Assembly: GCA_964631835.1 (NCBI GenBank)
Contig: CAZWAD010000009.1
Location: forward strand, 62,001 to 126,000
Source of the DNA: Bog-950 sp964631835
GTDB taxonomy: Bacteria; Bacteroidota; Bacteroidia; Chitinophagales; LD1
Length of the DNA stretch: 64,000 nucleotides
Direction: 5' to 3'
Part shown: positions 16,838 to 24,514 of the stretch, piece after piece
How the letters are laid out: each line of letters starts with the position of its first letter
Numbering within the stretch: position 1 is the stretch's first letter
Position numbers and translations under genes: made by a program
Notes under the pieces: model-generated
Told to the model about the DNA's origin: nothing
What the model saw: the letters and a program-made list of their open reading frames with translations, nothing else
Databases searched by the model: none

Positions 16838-17560
16838 ATGAAATTACTCGCGTTGCTTCTATTGATAGTTCCCACTTTCCTTTATGCCCAGGAACTAAAG
16901 AAAATTACTAAAAACGATAAGTCGGCTGGAACAGAGGAAATTTTCTTTGTTCTTAAGTCCGATAATAAAATACGTCATGGCAGCTATCAGAAATTAATTA
17001 GTAATGAAGTCAGGGTTTCGGGGTATTTCAAAAATGGTAAGGAAGACAGCTTATGGATTGAATACTCGTGGAGAGGTAAGGTTACTTCGAAAGGATATTA
17101 TACAAACGGGAGCAGGACAGGTGTTTGGGAGTTTTATGAAAATGATGGCAAGCTTAACCAGAAGTTTGACTATGATAAAAGAGAAGTTTTGTATAATGAG
17201 CCTTCCAAAACGAAGAATACAGATTTTAAACTGTTGAAGGATACTCTGCCTGCCGATAAAGTTTCAGGACCTGTGTATATCGGAGGGGACTATGAGATGT
17301 TTATGCCGATTGTGAAAAATATTCAGTACCCGCAGTTCGAAAGAGACAACGACATCCAGGGGAAAGTAATTGTAAGCTTTGTGATTGATGCAAATGGGAA
17401 TACAAATAGTCATAAGGTATTAACATCCATAAGTAAAGGTCTTGATGATGAGGCTTTGCGCGTAGTAAAAATGATACCTTCAAATTGGATACCCGCCAAA
17501 GTGAATAACACTAAAGTAGATTGTGAATACACAGTGCCCGTAGTATTTCGACTGATGTAA
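16838..17560 (+). CDS. Exported TonB C-terminal domain protein with MORN-like repeats
   Basis: A 240-residue protein with signal peptide MKLLALLLLIVPTFLYAQ. Residues about 45-115 contain repeats like those of toxin-antitoxin/MORN_2 type (GYFKNGKEDSLW, GYYTNGSRTGVWEFYENDGK). Residues about 145-240 form a TonB C-terminal domain: YPQFERDNDIQGKVIVSFVIDANGN, then a closing IPAKVNNTKVDCEYTVPVVF. There is no N-terminal membrane anchor or Pro-rich linker as in classic TonB, so it is probably not an energy transducer itself; similar small TonB-C proteins are common in Bacteroidota. Stands alone. Confidence 0.85.
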   Translation: MKLLALLLLIVPTFLYAQELKKITKNDKSAGTEEIFFVLKSDNKIRHGSYQKLISNEVRVSGYFKNGKEDSLWIEYSWRGKVTSKGYYTNGSRTGVWEFYENDGKLNQKFDYDKREVLYNEPSKTKNTDFKLLKDTLPADKVSGPVYIGGDYEMFMPIVKNIQYPQFERDNDIQGKVIVSFVIDANGNTNSHKVLTSISKGLDDEALRVVKMIPSNWIPAKVNNTKVDCEYTVPVVFRLM

Positions 17561-17611
17561 CAGGCATAAATATTTTCAAGCCCCCGAAATGTCTTCCTCT
17601 TAGTCCGCGAA

Positions 17612-17641
17612 GTGTCTCCCTTCGCGAAGCGTTGGGGACAC
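17612..17641. repeat. REP-like hairpin, copy 1
   Basis: GTGTCTCCC (17612-17620) can pair with GGGGACAC (17634-17641) around TTCGCGAAGCGTT, which itself contains TTCGCGAA. A second copy follows 134 bases later. Confidence 0.65.
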
Positions 17642-17653
17642 TGCGATTCCTCA

Positions 17654-17745
17654 CCCCCACAACCCACTCAAATAGTACAGCGCAAAAGCCGAAACCAGCA
17701 TTAAACCCAGCAAGCCTGCACCGGCAAAAAGCTTTAGCCCGTGAA
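17654..17745 (-). other. Possible relic of a membrane-protein C terminus
   Basis: Read on the minus strand this gives a hydrophobic stretch LKLFAGAGLLGLMLVSAF followed by ALYYLSGLWG and a stop. It looks like a genuine C-terminal membrane helix, but the frame upstream runs through the REP-like hairpin and antisense to the lipoprotein gene, so no intact gene exists. It is held between the two REP-like hairpins. Confidence 0.35.
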
Positions 17746-17775
17746 GTATCTCCCTTTGCGAAGCATTGGGGACAC
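17746..17775. repeat. REP-like hairpin, copy 2
   Basis: GTATCTCCC (17746-17754) with GGGGACAC (17768-17775) around TTTGCGAAGCATT. It is the same element as copy 1 with a few changes, in the same orientation, immediately before the lipoprotein gene. Confidence 0.65.
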
Positions 17776-17828
17776 TGCGCTTAAATCTCAAAACTCCTTC
17801 TACATTCGCACCCACTAAACCCAACAAC

Positions 17829-18236
17829 ATGAAAAAAATATTCTTTCTCTCCATCTTCGCTTCAATCATCCTTTTAATGGGCTTAAGCAACTGCTCGAAA
17901 AAAGATGACAACACCAACTCTCTGGTTGCCGACTGGATGAAAACCGACAGTTCGGGCACTACTACTTACCATTTTGTGGTGAGCAGTAATGGCAGCTATT
18001 CGGGCGGTATTGATATAGGCTCGGGTTATACCCCTGCTGTTTGGGGCACTTACACCAACACGGCATCAACTATTACTATTACCGACACGGCAGGAGGTGG
18101 AAGCAGTTGTATAGGGGTGCCCGGCACTTATAATTACTCCATTAGCGGTAACCATTTGGTGCTGACGGTTAGCAGCGATGCCTGCGTTACGGGCACTCCG
18201 CGCTCAAGCCTGGTGAGCGGAACATGGACTAAGTAG
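17829..18236 (+). CDS. Small lipoprotein, lipocalin-like
   Basis: A 135-residue lipoprotein. The ATG at 17829 gives MKKIFFLSIFASIILLMG and a lipobox LSNC, followed by SKKDDN; the +2 serine-lysine-rich start is common in Bacteroidota lipoproteins. The mature part is Thr/Ser/Gly-rich, with WMKTDSSGTTTYHFVV and WGTYTNTASTITITD, a pattern of beta strands like small lipocalin-like domains. Function unknown. Followed by a 21-bp repeat array and then a terminator-like hairpin. Confidence 0.8.
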   Translation: MKKIFFLSIFASIILLMGLSNCSKKDDNTNSLVADWMKTDSSGTTTYHFVVSSNGSYSGGIDIGSGYTPAVWGTYTNTASTITITDTAGGGSSCIGVPGTYNYSISGNHLVLTVSSDACVTGTPRSSLVSGTWTK

Positions 18237-18310
18237 GCGATTTCGGGCAAAAACCTCAAAAAACACCGTAAAAGTTAGCAATTCAGTTAGGGAATCACCT
18301 GTGACTGCTG

Positions 18311-18604
18311 GCGAAGCGTTACCGTAACTACGCCAAGGGCAGCCGTAGCTCCGTTGAGCGTTGCCGTAACTACGCCAAAGGCTGCCGTAACTCCGTTGAG
18401 CGTTGCCGTAACTACGCCAAGGGCTGGCGTAGCTCCGTTGAGCGTTGCCGTAACTACGCCAAAGGCTGCCGTAACTCCGTTGAGCGTTGCCGTAACTACG
18501 CCAAAGGCTGCCGTAACTCCGTTGAGCGTTGCCGTAACTCCGTGCGAAGCAAACGAAGCTCCGGGTGAGCCGTTCGAAGTTCCGTGCGAAGCAAACGAAG
18601 CTCC
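18311..18604. repeat. Tandem array, fourteen units of 21 bp (42-bp higher order)
   Basis: Exactly 294 bases divide into 14 units of 21 bp. Two unit types alternate, one starting GTTGAGCGTTGCCGTAAC and one GCCAAAGGCTGCCGTAAC, so the strongest period is 42 bp (GTTGAGCG at 18353, 18395, 18437, 18479, 18521). The last three units are diverged (GTGCGAAGCAAACGAAGC twice, 42 bp apart). Because 21 is a multiple of three, the array is open on both strands (SVAVTTPKAAVTPL on plus, VTATLNGVTAAFGV on minus). Neither frame has a credible start, so I call it non-coding with reservation. Confidence 0.9.
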
Positions 18605-18629
18605 GGGGTGTGAAGAATAAACAGCCGTC

Positions 18630-18656
18630 AACAGCCTGAAAAAGGTTGTTTTATTT
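18630..18656 (+). terminator. Probable terminator after the lipoprotein and 21-bp array
   Basis: AACAGCCT (18630-18637) pairs with AGGTTGTT (18643-18650), one G-T pair included, around GAAAA, followed by TTATTT. The T tract is short, so strength is uncertain. Confidence 0.45.
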
Positions 18657-18862
18657 GCTATTCAGCCAATAAACAAGCATATCGTCTTTCTGCAAAGGAA
18701 ATTTGAGGTGTGCCTGTGGAGGGTGCCCATTATCCGCGAAGCGCGCGTTCAATGTTGCGGTCAGGGTAATCTATGAAAGCAACATGGCAGCGCTTTGTCA
18801 CAAAAGTAAGCAGTTTAGTTTCTTATGCTTCCAGAAACAGAAGACAAACATTATTGCCCTTG

Positions 18863-20080
18863 CTATACACGTACTTTAATGCGCGTCAAAAAGAAAAGAC
18901 TTACCACCGATATGAGGCACATAACCAGAAAAGCAGGGCTATAGCCATACTGTGAGGCAATAAGTCCCGCTGCATAAACAGCCCATGCCTCGCAGCCGTT
19001 GGTGGCAGCCATAAAAGTGCTGAACTGTGTAGCGCCCAAATTCGGATTGGTAACATCCATAAACAAAGCATAATAAGATGTGGTGAACATACCTACAAAC
19101 AAATACATAACTGTAAACATCATCATCCAAACAAAAGGCGAAGTATAGCTGCTTAACAATTCGGTAAGGCCAATTACCGCCACCACTGTTACAAAGCTGA
19201 AAAGAAAAAGAGTAACAGAATTTTTGCGGCTCAGTTTATCCGATAAAAAACCACCGGCAAGCCCGCCCAGGAGGGTAGCCGCTACCACAGGAATTGAAAA
19301 GAAAAAACCAATGGATTTTACTTCTGTATCCTTGTCGGTAAGGAACGGGCCCGCCATAGCGCCAGCGCTTTCAAAAGCCGCGGCAGCAGTAAGCGCAAAA
19401 GCAATGGCAAACCAGATTTGTTTTGATTTAAAAGTAATGAACAGGTTCTCTTTAAACTGCCCGAACTGCTCCTTTTCAATTATCATCATTCCCTGTTCTT
19501 TTATTAGAGGAAGCAGAAGCATTGTGCTCATAATGGTAAGTATCATTACACCAATAGTAACCGGCAGCCCCGCCTGCTGAATAAAAATGAGGGTGGCGCC
19601 ACCAAACAAACTTCGCCCGACAAGCATTCCTGCCTGCATGTATCCGTTGAGCATTCCTTTTTCGCGGGGAGCTACCAGGTTAATAATCATGGCATCTACC
19701 GATACGTCCTGAGTAGCGGCACAAAGTGAATGAATAAACAGAAGAGTACCCCAAATCAAAATGTTCCCTTGAAGAGGAATAAAAATAAGGGGCAGTAAAC
19801 TAAGGCACATGAGCGTTTGCGACAGCCCAATCCATTTGGTAAAGCCAAAGCGCGGGGTGCGCAATACATCTATCAAAGGAGCCCATAAAAATTTCAGCAC
19901 CCAGGGTAATGTGAGTAACGAAGTAAAAGTTCCTATCACACCGATATCTGCACCCGACTGCCGCAAAAGAGCAGGCATAGCCCACCAGATAAAACCTATA
20001 GGCGCCCCTTCAGCAAAGTAAAAAGTAAAAGCAATGAGCGCACGCCCCGCTTTATGTTGCAGCAAACTCAAATTCGTCAT
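18863..20080 (-). CDS. AmpG-like MFS transporter
   Basis: A 405-residue inner-membrane protein with about twelve hydrophobic segments. The segments LPWVLKFLWAPLIDVLRTPR and GYMQAGMLVGRSLFGG are typical of the AmpG / acetyl-CoA transporter branch of the major facilitator superfamily. In enterobacteria AmpG imports anhydro-muropeptides for cell-wall recycling; whether this protein does so is an inference, as no recycling genes are adjacent. Starts at the ATG at 20080 and stands alone. Confidence 0.85.
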   Translation of the reverse strand: MTNLSLLQHKAGRALIAFTFYFAEGAPIGFIWWAMPALLRQSGADIGVIGTFTSLLTLPWVLKFLWAPLIDVLRTPRFGFTKWIGLSQTLMCLSLLPLIFIPLQGNILIWGTLLFIHSLCAATQDVSVDAMIINLVAPREKGMLNGYMQAGMLVGRSLFGGATLIFIQQAGLPVTIGVMILTIMSTMLLLPLIKEQGMMIIEKEQFGQFKENLFITFKSKQIWFAIAFALTAAAAFESAGAMAGPFLTDKDTEVKSIGFFFSIPVVAATLLGGLAGGFLSDKLSRKNSVTLFLFSFVTVVAVIGLTELLSSYTSPFVWMMMFTVMYLFVGMFTTSYYALFMDVTNPNLGATQFSTFMAATNGCEAWAVYAAGLIASQYGYSPAFLVMCLISVVSLFFLTRIKVRV

Positions 20081-20198
20081 GGCGATTGAAAATAATTTTT
20101 ATAGCCGGACAGCAACAACCTTATGGAAATCAAAGATTTTTTTCAGTTCCCCGGTTTTAGTTACATTAGTTCATTCAATTACCTAAAACCAAAATTTT

Positions 20199-20672
20199 AT
20201 GAAAAAGATTTTAATGCCTCTTTTGGCAGCCGCGGTGTTTACTGCGTGCAACAATCAGCCCGCAGCAACTGGCAACACTTCACAAATGGAAACTGAATTA
20301 CTCAATACTGACCAGGCTTTCAGTACTTTGGTTGGAGATAAGGGCTTTCAGAAAGCCATGGAAAGTTATTATGCCGATGACATAACCGTTCTATTCAACG
20401 GTAACCATCCGTTGGTGGGATTGGAAGCGGTTAAAAAAAACCACGAAGAACATCAGGACACCGCTGTCAGTTTAAGCTGGGAAGTTGAAAAGGCAAAAGT
20501 GGCGCAGTCGGGCGACTTAGGTTACACCTGGGGCAAATGGCGGAATAAATTTAAAACCGATGCCGGTGTTGATACGGTTGTGTATGGAGCTTACACCACA
20601 GTTTGGGAAAAAAAGAATGGCTCGTGGAAAGTAGTGTTAGACATGGGCAACCAAACCCCCAAACCGGAATAG
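20199..20672 (+). CDS. Lipoprotein with SnoaL-like / DUF4440 fold
   Basis: A 157-residue protein with lipobox TAC at the end of MKKILMPLLAAAVFTAC. The mature part begins with ETELLNTDQAFSTLVGDKGF and ends with YTTVWEKKNGSWKVVLDMG, the start and end pattern of NTF2-like DUF4440 proteins. This fold binds small ligands or acts as a small enzyme; the specific role is unknown. Divergent from the AmpG-like gene. Confidence 0.85.
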   Translation: MKKILMPLLAAAVFTACNNQPAATGNTSQMETELLNTDQAFSTLVGDKGFQKAMESYYADDITVLFNGNHPLVGLEAVKKNHEEHQDTAVSLSWEVEKAKVAQSGDLGYTWGKWRNKFKTDAGVDTVVYGAYTTVWEKKNGSWKVVLDMGNQTPKPE

Positions 20673-20703
20673 GTTTTCTGTATCCGCTCTGTATTACTGC
20701 ATC

Positions 20704-21090
20704 CTATTTCGCCTTTTGCAACTCCCGGTAAAGGGCTGTCACTTCTAATACGGTGAATAAGGCATAGTATGCCAGAAAGTGAGCCGCCAGAACTTTCTGA
20801 TTACCGGTTGTAAGCAAAAGCAATGCTACCAGAGCCAGAGCGTAAACCATAAGCTTTAAAGCCATCACCATCATAAAACTGCGGATAAATACTTTAGGGT
20901 CGCCTTTGGCTGAACGCAGCAAAAAAAGATGGAAACCGGTAACAGTTAAAGCAAAAAAAGCCAGCAACAACCACCCGTAGCTTAATTGAAGGCTTTCGCC
21001 AGACTTGCTGTTCCACACATCTTGCAGTACAGCACATCCGGCAGTCATGATGATAACTGCTGCTATAAACTTTACTTCCGGTCGCTTCAT
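20704..21090 (-). CDS. Small four-helix membrane protein, AtpI-like
   Basis: A 128-residue protein with four predicted membrane helices (about 8-24, 38-56, 68-92 and 100-120). FIRSFMMVMALKLMVYALAL followed by a final helix and a basic tail resembles the small AtpI-like proteins that precede ATP synthase genes in Bacteroidota, but no atp genes are present here. The assignment is tentative. Convergent with the DUF4440 lipoprotein gene and divergent from the OmpA gene. Confidence 0.65.
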   Translation of the reverse strand: MKRPEVKFIAAVIIMTAGCAVLQDVWNSKSGESLQLSYGWLLLAFFALTVTGFHLFLLRSAKGDPKVFIRSFMMVMALKLMVYALALVALLLLTTGNQKVLAAHFLAYYALFTVLEVTALYRELQKAK

Positions 21091-21161
21091 GATTTTATAT
21101 AGGCGGCAAATGTAAAATCAATTGCTGTTCATAACATTCCTTTTTCCGAAAAGCGAAATTT

Positions 21162-21169
21162 TATCTTTG
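21162..21169 (+). promoter_or_regulatory. -7 box of the OmpA-family gene
   Basis: TATCTTTG matches TAnnTTTG exactly, 24 bases before the ATG. A T-rich stretch at 21139-21147 sits where the -33 element is expected but lacks TTG. Confidence 0.5.
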
Positions 21170-21193
21170 AAATTTTAATCAAACCCTAAGGGT

Positions 21194-23602
21194 ATGAAGA
21201 AAAGTCTACTCCTCGTCAGCGTATTTACCTGTATTATTTCTTTTTCCAACGCGCAATTTTTCCAAGGCTTGCGCAGTAGCCCGTATGGAGGTGTTACCAA
21301 CGTAAACTACAACCCTGCCATTGCTGACAACCGCTTTGTTTGCGATATTAATGTAATGAGCATGGGGGTTGCATTCAGCAACAATTACCTGGGGCTTAAG
21401 CAAAGTTACATTCAGGATATTTTCAAAGGCAACAGCACATCGGGTAATTTTCAGGATGATTTTTCCCAGGAAAGGGTTAACGGAAAAGATAAATCACTTT
21501 ATCTCGGTATGCAGGTGCAGGGGCCTCTTTCGTTTATGTGTTCTTTCGGTAAAGGGGGAAACAAGAACAAGCATGCCTTTGCCTTTACTTACAACTTTAA
21601 CTCTATTTTTAATGCCGATAAATTTAACGAAACCTTTGTTCGTTCATCTTATTGGGGTGTAGGGTATAAAGCCGATTCCATAACCGGTTTCCGCGGCCTT
21701 AATATTCAGGATGCTCACCCTTCCATTAAAACACTTCATTGGATTGATTATGGAGTTACTTACTCACAGGTAGCTTACGATAAAGGGCCTCACTTCATTA
21801 AAGCGGGAGGAACTTTTAAACTTCTACAGGGAATAACTGCTGCATACGTGCATGTCAAAGACCTCAATTTTAAATGGGAAAATTTCGATACTCTTTCTGT
21901 TTTTAAAGCCAGTGCTGATTACGGCTACTCCGAGGGCATGATTTCATCACGCGATTATTCCCTCAGTTACTACCAAAACAATACAAGTGAACTTTTTGGC
22001 TTTAAGAATGCAGGTGCCGCGGTTGATTTAGGTGTTATTTACGAATGGCGGCCTGATAAAGACAAATACATTTACCAGATGGATTGCGAAGACCAGTGGA
22101 TGTATCACAAAAACCGCTACAAACTTGCTGCCGGTTTCAGCCTGATTGATTTTGGAGGAATTAGTTTTCGCAAGGGTGAATATAGCGGCAACTTTACAGC
22201 TGACATTACCGACTGGAATGTAGAAGATGCCAAATATCCGGATGGCTTGCAAAGCATTGATGATACCATTAAGATGAGGTTCATAAAAACTACCGATAAT
22301 AAAAAGAAATTTACCATGTGGCTTCCCACCCGGTTCAATCTTTTTGTTGATTACAACATAGCTTATGGTTTCGGGGTTAACATGGCAACAACCATTTCAC
22401 CGGTTATGGCTAAGAGGCGAAATATGGTTCATCACCCCTCTAATTTTTCAATCACTCCGAAATACGACCACGCTTGGTTTGGGTTCTATCTGCCTTTTTC
22501 TGTTGACCAGTATGCCAATCCTAACCTCGGTGTAACACTGCGTATGGGTCCGCTTACGGTGGGCATGGGCGATATCTTAGGCTTGTTTGCGAAGAAATTT
22601 GTTTTCAATACCGATGTACACATGGCTTTAAAGGTAACCATCCCTTACCGCAAAATTAAAGACCGTGATAAGGACGGAGTTTCGAACCGTAAAGACAAAT
22701 GCAAGAAAGAAAAAGGAACCTGTGCCACCGAAGGCTGCCCTGACAGAGATTTGGACGGAACGGTTGATGTTTTGGATAAATGCCCGGATGTTCCCGGCCC
22801 GAAAGAATTGCAGGGATGTCCTGATACTGACCTTGATGGAGTCCTTGATATGAATGATTCCTGTGTGAATGAAAAAGGTTTGGCAGAATTCCACGGTTGC
22901 CCCGACAGGGATGGTGATAAGGTGATAGATAAGTTGGATGAATGCCCTGACACTGCTGGTGTGGTTGAATTAAAAGGTTGTCCCGACCGTGATAAAGATG
23001 GTGTTGCTGATAAAGATGACTTATGCCCCGATGTTCCGGGACCGGTTGACCACTTCGGTTGCCCTGATACAGATGGTGACGGATTGTATGACAACGAGGA
23101 TGATTGCGTAACAGTTTCCGGGCCAAAAGAAAACAAAGGCTGCCCCTGGCCCGATACTGATGGTGACGGTGTGCTTGATAAAGATGATGAATGTCCGAAA
23201 ACTTTTGGTGTACCTGAAAACAAAGGTTGTCCTAAGTTAGAAAAGAAGGAAATTGAAACAGTGAAATATGCTTTCGATAATCTCGAATTTGAAACGGGAA
23301 AGGATATTATCCGAAGAACTTCATATCCGTCATTAAATGCGCTTGCACAATTGCTTCTTAAAAAACCGACTTATGGTTTAAAAATTGAAGGGCACACCGA
23401 CAATGTGGGTACCGATGAGAGCAACCTGATTCTTTCACAAAAACGTGCAGAGGCAGTTAAGAATTTCTTGGTGTCTAAAGGTGTAGATGCTGCTAAACTC
23501 GAAACCTTCGGCTATGGTGAAAGCCGACCAATTGCTGACAACAACACCCGGGAAAGCAAGCAGAAAAACCGGAGGGTAGAAATGAAGGTTACGTTTAAGT
23601 AA
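21194..23602 (+). CDS. OmpA-family outer-membrane protein with TSP3 linker
   Basis: An 802-residue protein with a signal peptide ending FSNAQ. Residues about 20-490 look like a large beta-barrel of the kind annotated DUF5723 in Bacteroidota (opening FFQGLRSSPYGGVTNVNYNPA). Residues about 495-685 hold seven thrombospondin type 3 calcium-binding repeats (DxDxDGxxDxxDxCP pattern). The C-terminal 110 residues are an OmpA peptidoglycan-binding domain, with LKIEGHTDNVGTDESN and NRRVEMKV. It probably links the outer membrane to peptidoglycan. Monocistronic as far as can be seen. Confidence 0.93.
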   Translation: MKKSLLLVSVFTCIISFSNAQFFQGLRSSPYGGVTNVNYNPAIADNRFVCDINVMSMGVAFSNNYLGLKQSYIQDIFKGNSTSGNFQDDFSQERVNGKDKSLYLGMQVQGPLSFMCSFGKGGNKNKHAFAFTYNFNSIFNADKFNETFVRSSYWGVGYKADSITGFRGLNIQDAHPSIKTLHWIDYGVTYSQVAYDKGPHFIKAGGTFKLLQGITAAYVHVKDLNFKWENFDTLSVFKASADYGYSEGMISSRDYSLSYYQNNTSELFGFKNAGAAVDLGVIYEWRPDKDKYIYQMDCEDQWMYHKNRYKLAAGFSLIDFGGISFRKGEYSGNFTADITDWNVEDAKYPDGLQSIDDTIKMRFIKTTDNKKKFTMWLPTRFNLFVDYNIAYGFGVNMATTISPVMAKRRNMVHHPSNFSITPKYDHAWFGFYLPFSVDQYANPNLGVTLRMGPLTVGMGDILGLFAKKFVFNTDVHMALKVTIPYRKIKDRDKDGVSNRKDKCKKEKGTCATEGCPDRDLDGTVDVLDKCPDVPGPKELQGCPDTDLDGVLDMNDSCVNEKGLAEFHGCPDRDGDKVIDKLDECPDTAGVVELKGCPDRDKDGVADKDDLCPDVPGPVDHFGCPDTDGDGLYDNEDDCVTVSGPKENKGCPWPDTDGDGVLDKDDECPKTFGVPENKGCPKLEKKEIETVKYAFDNLEFETGKDIIRRTSYPSLNALAQLLLKKPTYGLKIEGHTDNVGTDESNLILSQKRAEAVKNFLVSKGVDAAKLETFGYGESRPIADNNTRESKQKNRRVEMKVTFK

Positions 23603-23677
23603 ACTTCCTCATTTTCTTCATATATTAACTGGAAAACTGTTCCTTGCTTGTTCCTTGTACAAGCGTGAGCGCTTTTC

Positions 23678-24475
23678 TTACAATCCATTCATTTTTGCCT
23701 CGTTCCAAATAGCATCCATTTCTTCGAGCGTCATTTCGCGCAGGGTTTTATTCAATGCTTCAGCGCGCTCTTCAATAAATTTAAACCTGCGGATAAACTT
23801 GATGTTGGTTCTTTCCAAAGCAGCTTCAGGGTCAACTTTCAAAAAGCGGGAGTAATTTACAAGCGCAAAGAGGAGGTCGCCAAATTCTTCTTCTACTCTC
23901 ACCATATCTGGTTTCTGATTTCTGATTTCTGATTTCAATTCCGCAATTTCTTCTTCAACTTTCTTCCATACATCTTCAATTTTCTCCCATTCAAACTTTA
24001 CTTGTGCGGCTTTGTCCTGAATGCGGTATGCTTTAATTAAAGCCGGCAGCGAACCGGGAACACCGGACAGAACGGATTTCTTGCCCTCTTTCATTTTCAG
24101 CTGTTCCCAGTTCCTTTTCACATCTTCATCGCTGTTTACTTTTACATCTCCGTAAATATGCGGATGGCGTGTAATCAGCTTTTCGCATAAATCGTTTATA
24201 ACCGTTGAAATGTCGAAAGCGTTTTTCTCCTCACCGATTCTTGCATAGAACACCATGTGCAAAAGCAAATCGCCAACTTCTTCTTTAATTTCTTTTAAAT
24301 CGCTTTGCAGAATGGCATCGCCCAGCTCGTAAGTTTCTTCAATGGTGAGGGGGCGCAAAGTTTCAAAAGTTTGTTTTTTATCCCACGGACAGTGCTCGCG
24401 CAGTTCATCCATAATTTGCAGCAGGCGGGCAAAGGCTTCGAGTTTTTGTTCTTTGTTCTTCATTGATTCAAACAT
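23678..24475 (-). CDS. mazG: Nucleoside triphosphate pyrophosphohydrolase MazG
   Basis: Hydrolyses (d)NTPs to monophosphates and pyrophosphate, a housecleaning enzyme. The 265-residue protein has the two-domain MazG form: N-terminal domain with CPWDKKQTFETL, EETYELGDAI and EEVGDLLLHMVFYA, and C-terminal domain with EEEIAELK and EEEFGDLLFALVNYSR. The E-x2-E-D-type metal ligands are intact in both. The start could be 24475 or the internal ATG at 24463. Divergent from ftcD, 39 bases apart. Confidence 0.95.
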   Translation of the reverse strand: MFESMKNKEQKLEAFARLLQIMDELREHCPWDKKQTFETLRPLTIEETYELGDAILQSDLKEIKEEVGDLLLHMVFYARIGEEKNAFDISTVINDLCEKLITRHPHIYGDVKVNSDEDVKRNWEQLKMKEGKKSVLSGVPGSLPALIKAYRIQDKAAQVKFEWEKIEDVWKKVEEEIAELKSEIRNQKPDMVRVEEEFGDLLFALVNYSRFLKVDPEAALERTNIKFIRRFKFIEERAEALNKTLREMTLEEMDAIWNEAKMNGL

Positions 24476-24514
24476 AAGAACTAAACACTTTTATATTCAC
24501 ATAAAATTTCTCCA

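Noticed and set aside
18287..18631. Repeat protein on either strand of the 21-bp array
   Set aside because: Both strands are open only because the unit is 21 bases; no credible start, signal or flanking domain.
22645..23223. A 192-codon minus-strand frame with Ser/Pro repeats
   Set aside because: It is the antisense shadow of the thrombospondin type 3 repeats of the OmpA protein.
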